64,000 nucleotides of DNA, from positions 2,914,001 through 2,978,000 of the forward strand of contig CM066293.1 in assembly GCA_033816765.1 (NCBI GenBank), written 5' to 3'. Shown here piece after piece: positions 20,360 to 32,662 of the stretch. How positions within the stretch are numbered: position 1 is the stretch's first letter; every line of letters begins with the position of its first letter. Under the pieces are notes generated by a model that worked only from the letters and a program-made list of their open reading frames with translations, did no database searches and had not been told where the DNA came from. The position numbers and the translations under genes are program-made. Source of the DNA: Nothopassalora personata. Taxonomy: Eukaryota; Ascomycota; Dothideomycetes; Mycosphaerellales; Mycosphaerellaceae.

Positions 20360-21466
20360 TCAGGAGCGACCCACTTCTGGTCCTCTGCCTTTTCCCTGGT
20401 CGCTGCCCTTCTCAGTCAGAGCCTTCGCAGCGTCTACCCTGCGAACCGCTTGCGCGCCACGGTCCTTCCACAGGTGCCTGTTCGGGCAATCCGTCTTAAT
20501 GTGACCCTTCTTATGGCATCCATAGCACTCCGCTTTGGTCCTATCAAAGGTCACAGACGATCCGCCGGCGTCCCGCTGGTAACTCGCACCCGGGTCGCGC
20601 GACGCCTGACTATGCTTCTGCTGCTTCGAGCCACGATCGCTTCGCCCTTGGTCGCCCTCAGTCTCTCGCCTGCGGCGACCATGCTGCCCGCGGTCGTGCC
20701 CTCCGCTGCCACGCTCCGTGCTTTCAATGCGCGAAGCCAGGATCACCAGTTCCTCTCTGGTTGTTGGGATGTCATGAAACTTGACGATTGCGGACCGCAG
20801 GCCAGGCGCAAGCTTAGCGAGCATATGTCGCACGCGTTGCGCCTCCGTATAGTCCCCCAACTGATCCTCCATGACATCCAGCTCAGTCGCAAACTGACGC
20901 ACTGTCTGGTTGTCCTTCTGTTTCACCGCCTCATACTCCAACATCACGTTGAGCACGCGGTTCACAGGATCGCCGCATGCGTCTCGACAGAACTCCTCAA
21001 AGTCCTGGTATGTATACCCTTTAAGGTCAAGGACGCTATGGTTGGCGTGCCATCGCTCACTTGCCTCTCCGCTTAGGTACATAACCCCATACAGGACCTT
21101 TGACTCGTTCGTCGCATACGTGCCGCCTGAGAGGGCAAAGACAAGAGAGAGCTCCCTTAGGAATACCCGTGCTTTCTTGATCGAGTCCCCTCTAAAAGGC
21201 GTAGGTTCTTTGAGACGCAAACGTGTCGCATGCGATGCGACCGCGCCTCGAGCTGCGATATCATCGTCAGTTACTACAGATGGAGGAGGGGGAGTAGGGG
21301 ATAGTTCTCCGCCGGATTCGCCCTGAGGGTCCGCCGGCGGCACGCTTGCGTCCCGCAAGATCTCCAACTGTTCAATCTCCCTCTGTATCTCCTTCTCCTC
21401 AACCTCTGCCCGAAGGGCATCCCTCCTTGCGACTAAGGCTGCACGCCTCGCTTGTTGCTGGGCCCA
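20360..21466 (-). pseudogene. gag of element B, right copy
   Basis: Exact mirror of 18870-19976, with the heptamer at 20390-20396 on the minus strand and one copy of the 99 bp repeat. After the gag stop only about 70 bases remain before the spacer is reached. Confidence 0.8.
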
Positions 21467-21982
21467 TCTGCTCCACCAGCTCCTGCTGCTGGAGGTCTGT
21501 GGGCGCCTGGCCCATCATGGCCGTGAGGAAGTCGCGCTGGGACCGCGCGGCGCGCAGGCGGCTCACCAGCGAGGCGATGGCGTGGCTGGTGTTGGGCACG
21601 CAGCTGTGTTTGCTGCGCCTGCAGCGGCCACACTTCTTCAGGAGCTCGCCGGTGGTGACACTATCACAGTCATCGGCCTCGTCTAGCAAGTGGTTAGCAT
21701 GCGAATCGCAGGCGACGCGCGTGGAGACTTACCCCTGACGAAGTACGGGAGGCACCGCATGCACATGTTGATTCTCTGCGAGAGCTTGGTGGCTGGCGAG
21801 GGCGTTGGTGGCTGCGAGGGTGATGCTGGTCGCTTGCGACCACCAGGCGTTCTGGGTGCGTCGCGCACCAGAGCCGCCTGGCGGCGCTCGTCTTCTGCGG
21901 CGCTGGTGGTGCTGTCGCTGCTGGTGCTGCTGGAGGAGGCGGAGCGGCCAGAGAATGGCGGCGAGGAGGGCACGGCCGACAT
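21399..21982 (-). CDS. Cys6 zinc-cluster-like protein of B, right copy
   Basis: Mirror of 18354-18937: exon 1 is 21733-21982, intron 21683-21732, exon 2 21399-21682. It is transcribed toward the palindrome centre, head-on against the left copy. Confidence 0.6.
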
Positions 21983-22283
21983 GATGATGATGATGATGCT
22001 GGCGAGGCGCTTGCGATGATGGTGCGGTGCGGGTGCGTGGTGGTGGTGTGGCGAAGGTGATGAGCTGGGGAGCGTGCTGAGAAAGGGCTGGGTTGGGCTG
22101 GAGTTTTATGCCCCTAACCAGCTGCGTCGGCATGGCAACCAAGCCTCACTCACCTACACCTACATGACGACACGCACGCAACCCGCATGTGGGCCGCATA
22201 GCAACTATGGTTCTGGAAGTACATAGGAGCCTCTACGTAGCAACTAGCGAGCTGAGGACAGCTCGCACGGGAGGGGAGGCAAT

Positions 22284-22480
22284 TGTAAGGGGCAGCCCAG
22301 TGGCTAACCCCTACATGTGGCCTTGCATGTGACATGCGGTCGCGACCGGCTGCCAAGCCGCACGTGACACGCATGAGTACACCTTGCGACGCGCGATGCG
22401 TCTTGAACAAAAGGCAAGAATTAGTTCATCTACGACTGGCAGGTCGTGGGCGTGCTATACATTGCGACATCCCCTTAACA
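22284..22480 (+). repeat. B-family LTR, unmutated (right arm)
   Basis: TGTAAGGGG...CCCCTTAACA with its polypurine tract GGGAGGGGAGGCAAT just upstream (about 22,269-22,283). Mirror of 17856-18052. Confidence 0.9.
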
Positions 22481-23429
22481 GGCGGCGTAGGCGAGCTCCG
22501 GCCTAAAACGCGCGGTTAGCTATAATTTTTCTTCGGGGTCCGCGCGGTATATATATGTCCTCGCAATACTTACGATTAGTATTATAGGCCTAGTAGGCGC
22601 GCGCGGTTACGCCCTAACGATAATTAGCGGACCCTAATAAGAATAGGACGAGGACCGGTACTTATATACTAGGAGACGTAGTCTACGCTAGTAGAGGCGT
22701 AGGGAACGTAGTAGATGCGGCGTTAGGCCATTTTATGCTAGGCTCCGGTTAGAATGTTTCGGCCTCCTTAGGAATGCATTCGGACTTACTTAATAGTATT
22801 AATAGGAGATGTAGTAGTAGTAGTAGTTTCTATTTACGGCATACTATTAGTATCTATTAGAACCCGTAAGGAAAATGTCGTCTCCCTAAGCGGTAGATAT
22901 AAGATTCGCGAATATGCCCCTAAGGCTAGAGACGCTTAGCTAGGGGGAGGGGGAGGGGCGACTTACGCGTACGGTAGGTAATAAGGAAAAGAAAGAAAAG
23001 AAAAAAAAGAGAACGAGAACCTAAAGATATATTCTACGCTCCTATTGTTTACATATAATAATAGCTATTATTACTTAATGGATAATAGTAAACCTTATAC
23101 TTACCTAGGTAACAATACTTTATCTCGGCGTCGGCCGGGCTACATAATAAGGAAGAGAAGCTCGGGCACTTCCTATTACGAGCCTAACGAGAACACCTAG
23201 GGCAATAGGCTCTACGGCGGAGCTATAACTAGGGGCGGCGGAGGAGGGAGGGGGGGGTAGTATAAGGGGCGGGCCCCTATTTCTTAGTATAGGCTACGCC
23301 TATACGTTCGGATTACTTTCCGACACCTTTTCTTTGGATAGCTTATAACTTCCCCTTTCTTCGATATCGAACTAATTAGAAACTTTATAGAACTTTAGTA
23401 TATACGTCGTTTACCCGTAATAGTACTTA
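22481..23429. other. RIP-mutated stretch, mirror of 16907-17855
   Basis: No readable gene or element end seen. Confidence 0.6.
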
Positions 23430-26400
23430 TGTTAAGGGATATCGTAATATATAGTACGCCTACGACCTACTAGTCGTAGATGAACTAATTCTTACCTTTT
23501 GTTTAAGACGCATTACGCGTCGTAAGGTGTACGTATACGTGTTACGTACGGCTTAGTAGCCGGTCGCGACCGTATGTTATATGTAAGGCTACATATAAGG
23601 GTTAGCTACTAGGCTACCCCTTATAATTGCCTCCCCTCCCGTACGAGCTATCCTTAGCTCGCTAGTTGCTACGTAGAGGTTCCTACGTACTTCTAGAATT
23701 ATAGTTGCTATACGGCCTACATGTAGGTTACGTACGTGTCGTTATATAGGTATAGGTAAGTAAGGCTTAGTTACTATACCGACGTAGCTAGTTAGGGGTA
23801 TAAAACTCTAGCCTAACCTAGCCCTTTTCTCCTAGTACGTTCCCTAGCGCACTACCTTCGTTACACTACTACTACGTACCCGTACCGCACCCGTACCGTA
23901 AGCGCCTCGCTAGTATTATTATTATTATATCTAACGTCCCCTCCTCGCCTCCGTTCTCTAGCCGCTCCGCCTCCTCTAGTAGTATTAGTAGCGATAGCAC
24001 TACTAGCGCCTTAGAAGACAAGCGCCGCTAGGCGGCTCTAGTACGCGACGCACCTAGAACGCCTAGTAGTCGTAAGCGACTAGTATCTCCCTCGTAGCTA
24101 CTAACGCCCTCGCCCGCTACTAAGCTCTCGTAGAGAATTAATATGTATATACGGTACCTCCTATACTTCGTTAAGGGTAAGTCTCTACGCGCGTCGCCTA
24201 CGATTCGTATACTAACTACTTACTAGACGAGGCCGATAACTATAATAGTATTACTACCGGCGAGCTCCTAAAGAAGTGCGGCCGCTATAGGCGTAATAGA
24301 TACAAGTACGCGCCTAATACTAGCTACGCTATCGCCTCGCTAGTAAGCCGCCTACGCGCCGCGCGCTCCTAGCGCGACTTCCTTACGGCTATAATAGGCT
24401 AGGCGCCTATAGACCTCTAGTAGTAGGAGCTAGTAGAGTAGATCCGCCTATATACCTAGCTAGGTATCGACATTACGGAGGTAAGTCGCTACTTCGCTCC
24501 TACGAGTCGACTACTACTCGCGGGGGGGCTCTAGTACGTCTCCTATGCTTCGGCTAACTCTTTCTATAGGCTATTAGGCAGTTTAATGCCTATAAGTATA
24601 AGCGTGCCGGGGAAACCCGTATACGTACCCCTACCGCCGCTACTACTGCCGCCGCCCCCTCCGCCGTAGCCCTCGCGCTCTAGTAGGAGCAGAACCGCGC
24701 CCTTAATAGGCTATTCGAACTCGGCCGCGCCGTAAGTCGCATGTTCCTTGCATACGTGTACCCTACTAACCGTAGTCCTAGTTCCTATAGGCGTAGAACA
24801 TCGATACTACCGCCGCTGACTAGGCATTCCTACCTAAGTTACTACGCGACGATAACAACTGAGGCGCTCGCCTTATACGCTACTCGCGGGCTCCTCGCCT
24901 ACTACTACTCTACGTGGCCCCTAGGCGCGCTACTCTTTAGCTTTTATTTTGTTTATAGTTAAGAAAAGTTTTATTTATGCTCTAGTGCTCCTATGCTCCT
25001 ATACTAGTCTTATTTACTTCTCCTTAACGCCTTATAGTCGGCTACTATGCGATCCGCATTCGCGAGGCCCTCCGCCGGTTCCTAGCTATTATACTCCTCT
25101 AACTAGTCCTTCTACTAGACTAGATACTATAGCTTGCCCTTACGCTTACGCCTATCTAGTACTACCTCTACCTTATACTCTCCGTCCTTATTAGCTAGAG
25201 GGGGTACGGGTCCATCCTTATCGCTACCGATATACGGCTCAAGGAGAGAGACATAGAAGACGTTATAGAGCCTTAAGTCGGCTAGTAGCACTAGGCGGTA
25301 CGCCTACGAACCGATAGCGTCCGTAATGCGGTATAGGCCGATGAACTTCGGACCTATCTTCTTCTTTAGCACTACTAACTTAAGGTTCTTCGTTAATAAT
25401 AGGACTAAGTTACCTACGCGGTAGGTCTTAGCTTAGTAGGTCTTATTATAGTAGCGAGCCTAGCTTTCTACTATAGCCTTCTATCGCTCCTCGAGTGTAG
25501 CGCGTAGTTTTCGCATGCGACTCGTAGCTGTTACCGCTGCTAGTACTTCCCCCCCTAGGTCTCGTCTCGAGATCTAGTTAGTGTAGGGGTAATCTTAGGT
25601 CGCTAAGCTTATTTTTAAGTAGCGATCGACTATTACTAGGATCGCGTTATACAAGTAACCGGCTCGCATACTTAGAGTTAGGTCCGTAATAAAATCTATA
25701 GTGATTTCTTACTACGGACCGTCTAGCCTAGGTAGTAGCTATAGCTCGCCGTAGGGTCGATAGCGCCTCGCCTTCGAGGTCTAATAAGCCCTATAGTTTC
25801 TAATATACTCCCTTACATCCTTACTTAGTAATTCCTACTAGTAATGACGTCGTAGTAGCTCTTCGGTCTTTACCTTACTAAAGTGCCCTACTAGTAGGTC
25901 GTTATAATGTATGTAGAGTAGCTATGCTCTTACTACATAGTCTTCGGGTACTATAATCGCGTTCCCGCGATAGACTAACCCGTCTTTTACATACTAGTCC
26001 TTAGCGTCCCCTTCGCTAGGCGCCTACGATAAGTATGCGACGTACCTATCGTCTCTCTCCTACACGATTTTTATTAGTATTATAAGCAGTTCACCTAGGC
26101 CGCCCTATATTATTATAGCGTATACTCTTACTAGTAGCGATCGGGTCCCCTACGGCTCGTAGGCTACTAGTGCTATTGTCGTCGCCTTATTCTATATCTT
26201 CTCGTAGGTGGCGGTTACGCGCCTTACTATAGGCTCGTCCTCTCCTAATAGGGATTCCTTCTAGAAAGATAGCTTACTTTATAGCGTAGGAAGCAAGTTC
26301 GACGTCTACTACGCTACGCGTACGTAGTTACTACGTCGCGATAGCGTATCGGCTAGGTTACTCTTCCCTAACCTATGCTCTACTACGAAGTCGAAAGATT

Positions 26401-27146
26401 ATAGAAACGTCGCCTATCGAGCTTACCTCCCATTTAGCTACTTTGCTGTTATAAAACCCTATAGGTTCGTATAGTCGACTAGTACCTAAACCGTATACGA
26501 TGCGCCCTCTAAGTATAGCCTCTAATGCTTAAAAGCCTTAACTACTATAAGTAGCTCTTAGTTATAGGTCTTATAATTACACTCGGTAGGTATTATTTTA
26601 CGAGAATAGAAGGCAATTGAATGCTACTTAGTCCTAAATAGCTAAGAGATAATACCTATAATCGCAAAACCTAAGGTATCCGTCTTAACCCTCGTACGTA
26701 ACGAAGGATCGAAGTGCCTTAGGATAGGTACTCTAAGGAACCTAGCTTTTAGCCGTTAGAACGCTTACTCCTCGTAAGCGGACTATATAAGAGGCCCTTG
26801 CTTCTTACTATTCTTACATCCCTTTAGTAGGTCTATTAATGGCTTCGTAATCCTCGAGTACCCTTCGATAAAGCGCCTATAGAAGTTATAGAATCCTAGG
26901 AAGGATTGAACCTTATAAAAACTCGTAGGCGTAGGCTATTCCTCGATAGCGGCTACCCTACTCCTATCTATCGACACGCCTACGGCGCTTACGATAAACC
27001 TAAGGAACTCTACGCTCTCCTAGAAGAAGTAACACTTCTTAGGGTTTACGAACAGAGTAAACTTCCGTAGCCTCGTAAGCACTTCGCGCACGGCTCGCAC
27101 GTGTGCCTTACGCGTCTCGCTATAGATAAGGATATTATCTAGGTAG
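23430..27146 (-). mobile_element. 3' half of RIP-mutated element B' (right arm)
   Basis: Minus strand: RT from the YLDD motif (27,146 down), RNase H, deleted integrase (deletion near 25,594) and chromodomain to about 25,006; then the antisense Cys-rich ORF (23927-24976, plus strand), polypurine tract and 3' LTR (23430-23625). Its 5' half is at 46947-49650. The GTAG at 27143-27146 matches GTAG at 46947-46950, the target duplication of the C/N block. No target duplication of B' itself was found. Confidence 0.82.
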
Positions 27147-27540
27147 TAATGTCTACTAACCACCCTATATAGGCCTGTCTAAGTTGTAGTAGTGTAGAGC
27201 GGCGCTTATGTAAGCAGAGGTATTTACCGGTCCCGGGACCGTGAAATTAGGTCACGTAACGAGTAGCGTAGTAGCCGGATAAAACAAGAGGATTAGCGGA
27301 CCTAAACCCCTATACCCTCTACTCGAGAGGTATAAATTGAATTGTTACCTTAATGCTACGCTTACAATACTTAACTGCGTAGTATATATCTTAATAGCTA
27401 TACTAGTCCCGCTAGCTTACCTAAATGTCTAATTATACCTAAAATGAAATAGGGGTAAGTTAGACCTAAGGAACCCTCCCTCTAAACCTAAGGTTAACAT
27501 AACTAAACCTAAGGTTAACATAACCAATTAGTCGTTAATA
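27147..27540 (-). repeat. C/N-family LTR (right arm, inner)
   Basis: 394 bp, flanked by target-site base group GTAG at 27143-27146. Outer partner LTR at 46553-46946. Confidence 0.9.
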
Positions 27541-28019
27541 TATCCTCCCCTATTATGAACCTGTCCTTAGGTTCTAAAGTAGTAAGCCCGGGCATTATAG
27601 GTAGCTTAATTAGTCGCTATAAGCTAAGGTGGTCTTATAGTAGTACAGTAGCTTACCCTACTATTTAGCTTAACATATAAGATGTTAGGCAGTCCTAGGG
27701 CCTACTAGCGATAGTTTATGAAGATCGAAAGGATCCTTCTAATAGAGACCGTAATAATAACGTTAATAACCGCGACTTGCATCCGTCGTACTATACTAAC
27801 GTATACTACGAAACTAGCGAGGGAATGGATAGCTATGTTAGTATTAATCGAGCGGGCTAGATAGTCGAATAACGTAAACGCTACTTATAAGACAAGTAAG
27901 CGTTAGTACTAGTAACCTAATAAATCTAAAGACGAGTCCACCGCGTAGCTAGAAGGTAAGTTAAGGGAAGATAAGTAACTATAAGAAACAAGTAAGATCT
28001 AAGGACTAGAAGCACCTAT
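27541..28019 (-). pseudogene. N-element ORF 3' part (right arm)
   Basis: Mirror of 12317-12795, including the polypurine tract next to the LTR. Confidence 0.5.
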
Positions 28020-28024
28020 ACCCG

Positions 28025-28433
28025 TGTTATTGTCTCGTTCCAGGGCTAGTCTCAAAAGAGAGATAAGTCAAGTCACGTGGCGGTATTATTCTTTGGAGAG
28101 GCTGAAGCAAGCTGAGCGAAGATAAATGATAGGAATAAGAGTTGTATTCCAATCAGTGAGATAGTAACATGAGTTGAACGCATCAGAACCATAAGGGTTT
28201 CTAGCGTTCCTAAATACAAAGGAGATAGAGCGTTTGCTCTCCGTGCTCTCCATGCTCTCCATGCTCTCTCGAGATCACCGAGATCAACGAGATCAAGGAG
28301 ATCACTTCAGTTGCTCTCTCGGTTCCTTGGTTTTATTCCTGCGGGTGAGAGAGCACTTCTCGGGCGGAAGCGCCCACCAATTGTGGAGGTCTGATTGGTT
28401 AGCTTCCTTCAGCCCCAGATCAGAACCGTAACA
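28025..28433 (-). repeat. 3' LTR of A, right copy
   Basis: 409 bp, TGTTATTG...CCGTAACA on the plus strand. Confidence 0.94.
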
Positions 28434-28509
28434 CCATCCCCCTTTTAACCTAGCTCTGTCCCAGAGCTTCATAAGTCATGTTTGTACTTCCTTTTCGTGT
28501 CTCGCAACG

Positions 28510-29073
28510 ATGTCTTTTTCCTCCCAATCCAAATCTACCGCTCGCCGCAAGAAGAAAGCCCAGCAGATCTTTCGTGACGGTGATACCGCGATGCGTCCGT
28601 GTGATTCTTGTCAAAAGGAGGGCCGTGTGTGCAAGGTGCACATCTCATCTGGTCGCTGTTCCGAGTGCTGGCAGCGGAATCTGAAGAGTTGCAATGCGAG
28701 GGTAACCGAGGGCGAGTGGAAGCGCTTATCGCTTCAGCGGAAGAAATTGTTGCAGGAACTGGATACCGCGAAGAGGATTCTTGGTGAAAGGCAGGATGCC
28801 TTAATGGAAGCGCATGCAAAGGAAATGCGCCTTCGTAAGCAATTGGATGCGGTTGATCAGAAGGTTGCGGAGGGTCGTTCGTTGGAAGATCGGTTGTTGC
28901 TAGACGAGGATCCAGGGGCGCAGGAGTACGCTGTAGCAGACGCGGATCCTAGTGCTCCCAATCTGTCCTTGTCTCCTTGGACCTGGAGTGCTGTCGAAGG
29001 TCTTCCGGACGACTTCTGGCTTTCTCCTTCTGGCGAGACGGTGCCGTCGGTGGCTCAGCCGTCTCCTTCGTAA
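28510..29073 (+). CDS. Antisense Cys6 zinc-cluster-like protein of A, right copy
   Basis: Identical in sequence to the left copy at 11263-11826: 187 residues, Cys at 31, 34, 41, 50, 53, 61, then a probable coiled coil. It lies 76 bases from the LTR edge and is followed 40 bases later by the tRNA-like gene on the same strand. Confidence 0.75.
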   Translation: MSFSSQSKSTARRKKKAQQIFRDGDTAMRPCDSCQKEGRVCKVHISSGRCSECWQRNLKSCNARVTEGEWKRLSLQRKKLLQELDTAKRILGERQDALMEAHAKEMRLRKQLDAVDQKVAEGRSLEDRLLLDEDPGAQEYAVADADPSAPNLSLSPWTWSAVEGLPDDFWLSPSGETVPSVAQPSPS

Positions 29074-29113
29074 GGGTATTTATTTGTAAGTTGTGTCCCT
29101 GTTCTTATCAATC

Positions 29114-29187
29114 GGCTGGGTAGCTCAGTGGTAGAGCGCAAGCTGTCTACACTCTTGAGGTCGTGGGTTCGATTCCTACTCCAGTCG
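29114..29187 (+). tRNA. tRNA-like gene in A, right copy
   Basis: Same folding as 11149-11222: acceptor 29114-29120 with 29180-29186, D arm, T arm 29163-29179, A and B boxes intact. The anticodon arm 29139-29157 is two bases too long. Confidence 0.65.
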
Positions 29188-29213
29188 TCCGTTTGCTCAA
29201 AAGTTACCATGTC

Positions 29214-32200
29214 TTATGGTGTGGTTACTTCTGAGCAAGCGCCGTTTTGATACTCCCGAATCTTCTGCTGACAGTTTCGTAGGTTTTCTTTTGGTTCCCA
29301 GGTATTTTCTGATTCGTCGTATCCCTTCCATTTGATAAGGTATCGCTGACCCTTTTTATCTAGGATTTTTTCGACTTCAAATTCGTTTTCTGCTTCCGGC
29401 TCGAAATGGAAGCTCTCTTGGCAAGGTGTTCTGGCGTCTGCGGGTTCCAGCTTAGAGATATGGAAGACTGGGTGGATTTTTGCGTCAGGTGGTAGTCGTA
29501 GTCGATAGTTAACTGGTCCTACGACTTTGTCCATTAAAAATGGTCCGACTTTGACGTGATCTAGTTTCTTGGTCTGTCTTCTTGTTCTCAAATTTTTTGT
29601 AAGGAGATAGACCTTATCCCCCTTTTTTAGCAGAGGTGCCATTTTTCTCGTGTCCTGCCGTTGTTGAGACAGTTTTCGTTGTGCATCTTCGATCGCCTTG
29701 CGTGTTTCTTTGTGCACTTCCTTAAGAGTATCCGTCGTCACGATTGCTCTCTCGGCCTGTGGATGGGATCCAGGTATTCCGAATAGGTTAGGATCTTTAC
29801 CAAAGTTCGCATAAAATGGCGTCGTTGAAGTTGTTTCCGATTTGTGGTTGTTTAGTGCAATCTGCGCCATTGGCAGTAATGAAACCCAGTTGTCTTGTGC
29901 ATAGTTGATGTAGTGTCGTAGGTATTGTTCTAGCGTTTGATTCATCCTTTCGGTTTGTCCGTCTGTCTCCGGATGATATGCTGTTGACAGCTTGTGTTTG
30001 ATTCCGATCGTTCCCATAAGCGTCTTCCAGTAGTTTGATGTGAATAGCTTGTCTCTGTCCGTTATAAACGCTTGAGGGAATCCGTGGTATCGGATAAGTC
30101 TATCCAGTACGAGGTATCCGAGCTGCTCTGCATTGTACGTTTCTGATGCAGGAATGAAGTGTGCGTATTTCGTAAGTCTATCAACCATGACTAGTATCAT
30201 GTCGTATGGTTGTTTCGTAACTTGATCTCTTGACGGTGGGAGTTTCGTAATAAAGTCCATTGTGACTTCGTCCCATGGTTTCGTCGGTGGTGTCCTGAAC
30301 TGTAGGTGACCGTATTTTGCATGTCTCGCAGCCTTGTTTCGTTGGCAGTGTACGCATTGTTTAATGTAGCGTGACACCTTAAGTCTCATCTGTGGAAAGG
30401 AGAAACTGCGCTGTATTAGGTCCATAGTTTTTGAAGTTCCAGGGTGTCCATAAGTTGGTCCGTCGTGATGTTGTCGTATGCATTCTTCTTCTCGATCCTT
30501 AGGTACTTGGTATTTTCCTTGCGATATAGGGAATTGTTCGTTCCTGTCGCCTAATATCCGTACGATGTTGTTGAATTCTCTTGTGTTGGCACTAAGACTT
30601 CCGTCGGGGTTCGTCTTTAATATCTTATGTTGCACTGGTTCTTTTTCTTCCATGTAGTCGCTTCTTCGGCTTAGCGCGTCGGCGCGGCCATTCTCTCGTC
30701 CTGGAGTATATTTGATTTCGAACTTATACTGTCCTAGCAGCTCCGACCAGCGGGCTTGCCTTCGGGTAAGTTCTTTCCTCGTCGTGAAGTACGTAAGATT
30801 CTTGTGGTCAGAAAGAATCGTTAACTTCGGTGGGCCCTCGACATATACTCTCCAATGTTGCATGGCAGCAACAATGGCTAGAAGCTCTTTGTCATGGATG
30901 TCGTAGTTCTGTTCCGCTGTGGTCATTTTCCGGGAGTAATAGGCTACTGGGTGTCTCTGCCCATCGTGTGTCTGCGTTAGACACGCGCCTATTGCCATAT
31001 CAGACGCATCGGTCTCGATGTGGACTTCCTTGCTACCATCGAATAATCGAAGCGTAGGGGCTGAAGCGCATTGTTCCTTGAGTTTCTTGAATGCTTCAAT
31101 CTGTTCTTTTCCCCATTTCCAAGTGACGTCCTTTCTTGTAAGCATCGTCATTGGTGCTGCTGTCTTTGAGTAGTCCTTAATGAATTTCCGGTTGTAGTTC
31201 GCTAGTCCAAGGAATGATTGTACGTCCTTGACTGTTTTCGGTTCTGGCCATTCTCTAATTGACTGTGTCTTCGCAGGGTCGATCGTTATTCCTGTAGTGC
31301 TAATGATAAAGCCTAGGAATTTAACTTCTTTCTTATGGAATTCGCATTTCTCGGGTGCCGTCTTGAATCCTGATTGCGTGAGTCGTTCGAAGACGTCCTG
31401 GACTTGTCTTATGTGTTCCTGTAGGGATCCTTTCGTGTAGACTAGTATGTCGTCCATGTAAGCGATAACGCATACGTCGAGTAGGTCTCTAAGTGTTTCG
31501 TTGACAAGGTCCTGGCAGGATGCGGGTGCGTTGGTTAATCCCATTGGCATAACTAAGAATTCGTAGAGTCCGTATCTTGTTCTAAAAGCGGTTTTCCATT
31601 CTTCTCCTTCTGCCATCCGTATAGCGTAGAAGGCATCTCGTAGGTCAATCTTCGTGTACCAGTCCGATCCGGTTAATCTGTCTTGTGCTTCTTCGATGTT
31701 GGGTAGCGGGTATCGGTTCTTGATCGTGATCTCGTTTAACTTCCTGTAGTCTTGTACGAGTCGTAACTTCCCGTTTGCCTTTGGAACGAACATGCATGGA
31801 GTTCCTGCACTTGAGGTGGATCTTCTTATCCATCCTTTGGCTAGCTTCTCCTTCGGCCATTCTCGTAGGGTCTGTAGCTCTTTCTCAGACATTTGATATA
31901 GGGGTCCCCATGGAGGCTCTTTCCCTGGCTGAATGTTGATCTTGTGATCCCATGGGCGGTGCTTAGGTAAGGCGGTTTTGCCTCTTTCCTCTTCAAAGAG
32001 TCGCGACCACTTGCGATACTCCTTGGGAATACTCAACTCTGAGATGTTAGTATTCTTCGATGGTGCGTTACTTCCATCACTTCCAGTGACTTCGTGACCC
32101 GGCGGCCCCACGCCAGTGTCTGTCCCGGTCGAAGGTGGTTCTTCTGTCCTTCTATTCGGCGCAAGCTGTATCTCGTTCAGCTGTTTCCTTGCCTCATCTG

Positions 32201-32662
32201 CCAGTGAACGCTGCCACTGCGCAGGCTGAATGTCGACAACGCAATCGCATTCCCTAAATGTGAGTACTCCTCTTCTCCAGTCGATTACTGGATTGTGCTT
32301 TCTCAACCAAGGCATACCTAATACTATGTCATGACTGGCCATATCAGTGACATCCAAGGTAATATTCTCGTGGTGCTGTTGGATAGCCAGTGGCAATGGT
32401 ATCGTCTCCCATTCCACGCTAGGTAACGATGATCCGTTTACCGCGATCAACTCGTAACCCCATTTCTTCTTTAGGGTAGCTAACCCGTTTCTTCTTGTGA
32501 AAGACTCGGAGATAAAATTCCCCGCTGCTCCTGAGTCGATCATGACACTAGTCTTGTGTCCGTTGACGATTGCTTGTGTCTGGAAAACTGTGTTTGATGT
32601 CGATGCGTGAGCCTGAATATTGCATAACTCCCTCCGGTCGCTCATTCCTAGGGAGCTGATCC
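29214..32662 (-). CDS. pol: Pol polyprotein of element A, right copy
   Basis: Mirror of 7674-11122, 1143 residues from the ATG at 32645, with protease DSG, RT YMDD, RNase H, zinc-binding and DDE integrase, and chromodomain all present. It is entered by -1 frameshift at 32663-32669. The product supplies every enzymatic step for mobility, and by sequence could also mobilise the gag-damaged left copy. Confidence 0.96.

Noticed and set aside
20003..21076. 357-codon plus-strand frame across the palindrome centre
   Set aside because: Only the part to 20287 is protease; the rest is the antisense shadow of the right-arm gag.
17856..22480. Central unit as a complete LTR element with inverted LTRs
   Set aside because: The LTRs at both ends are 3' LTRs in opposite orientation with their polypurine tracts inward, and no RT or integrase lies between, so it is an inverted duplication, not one element.
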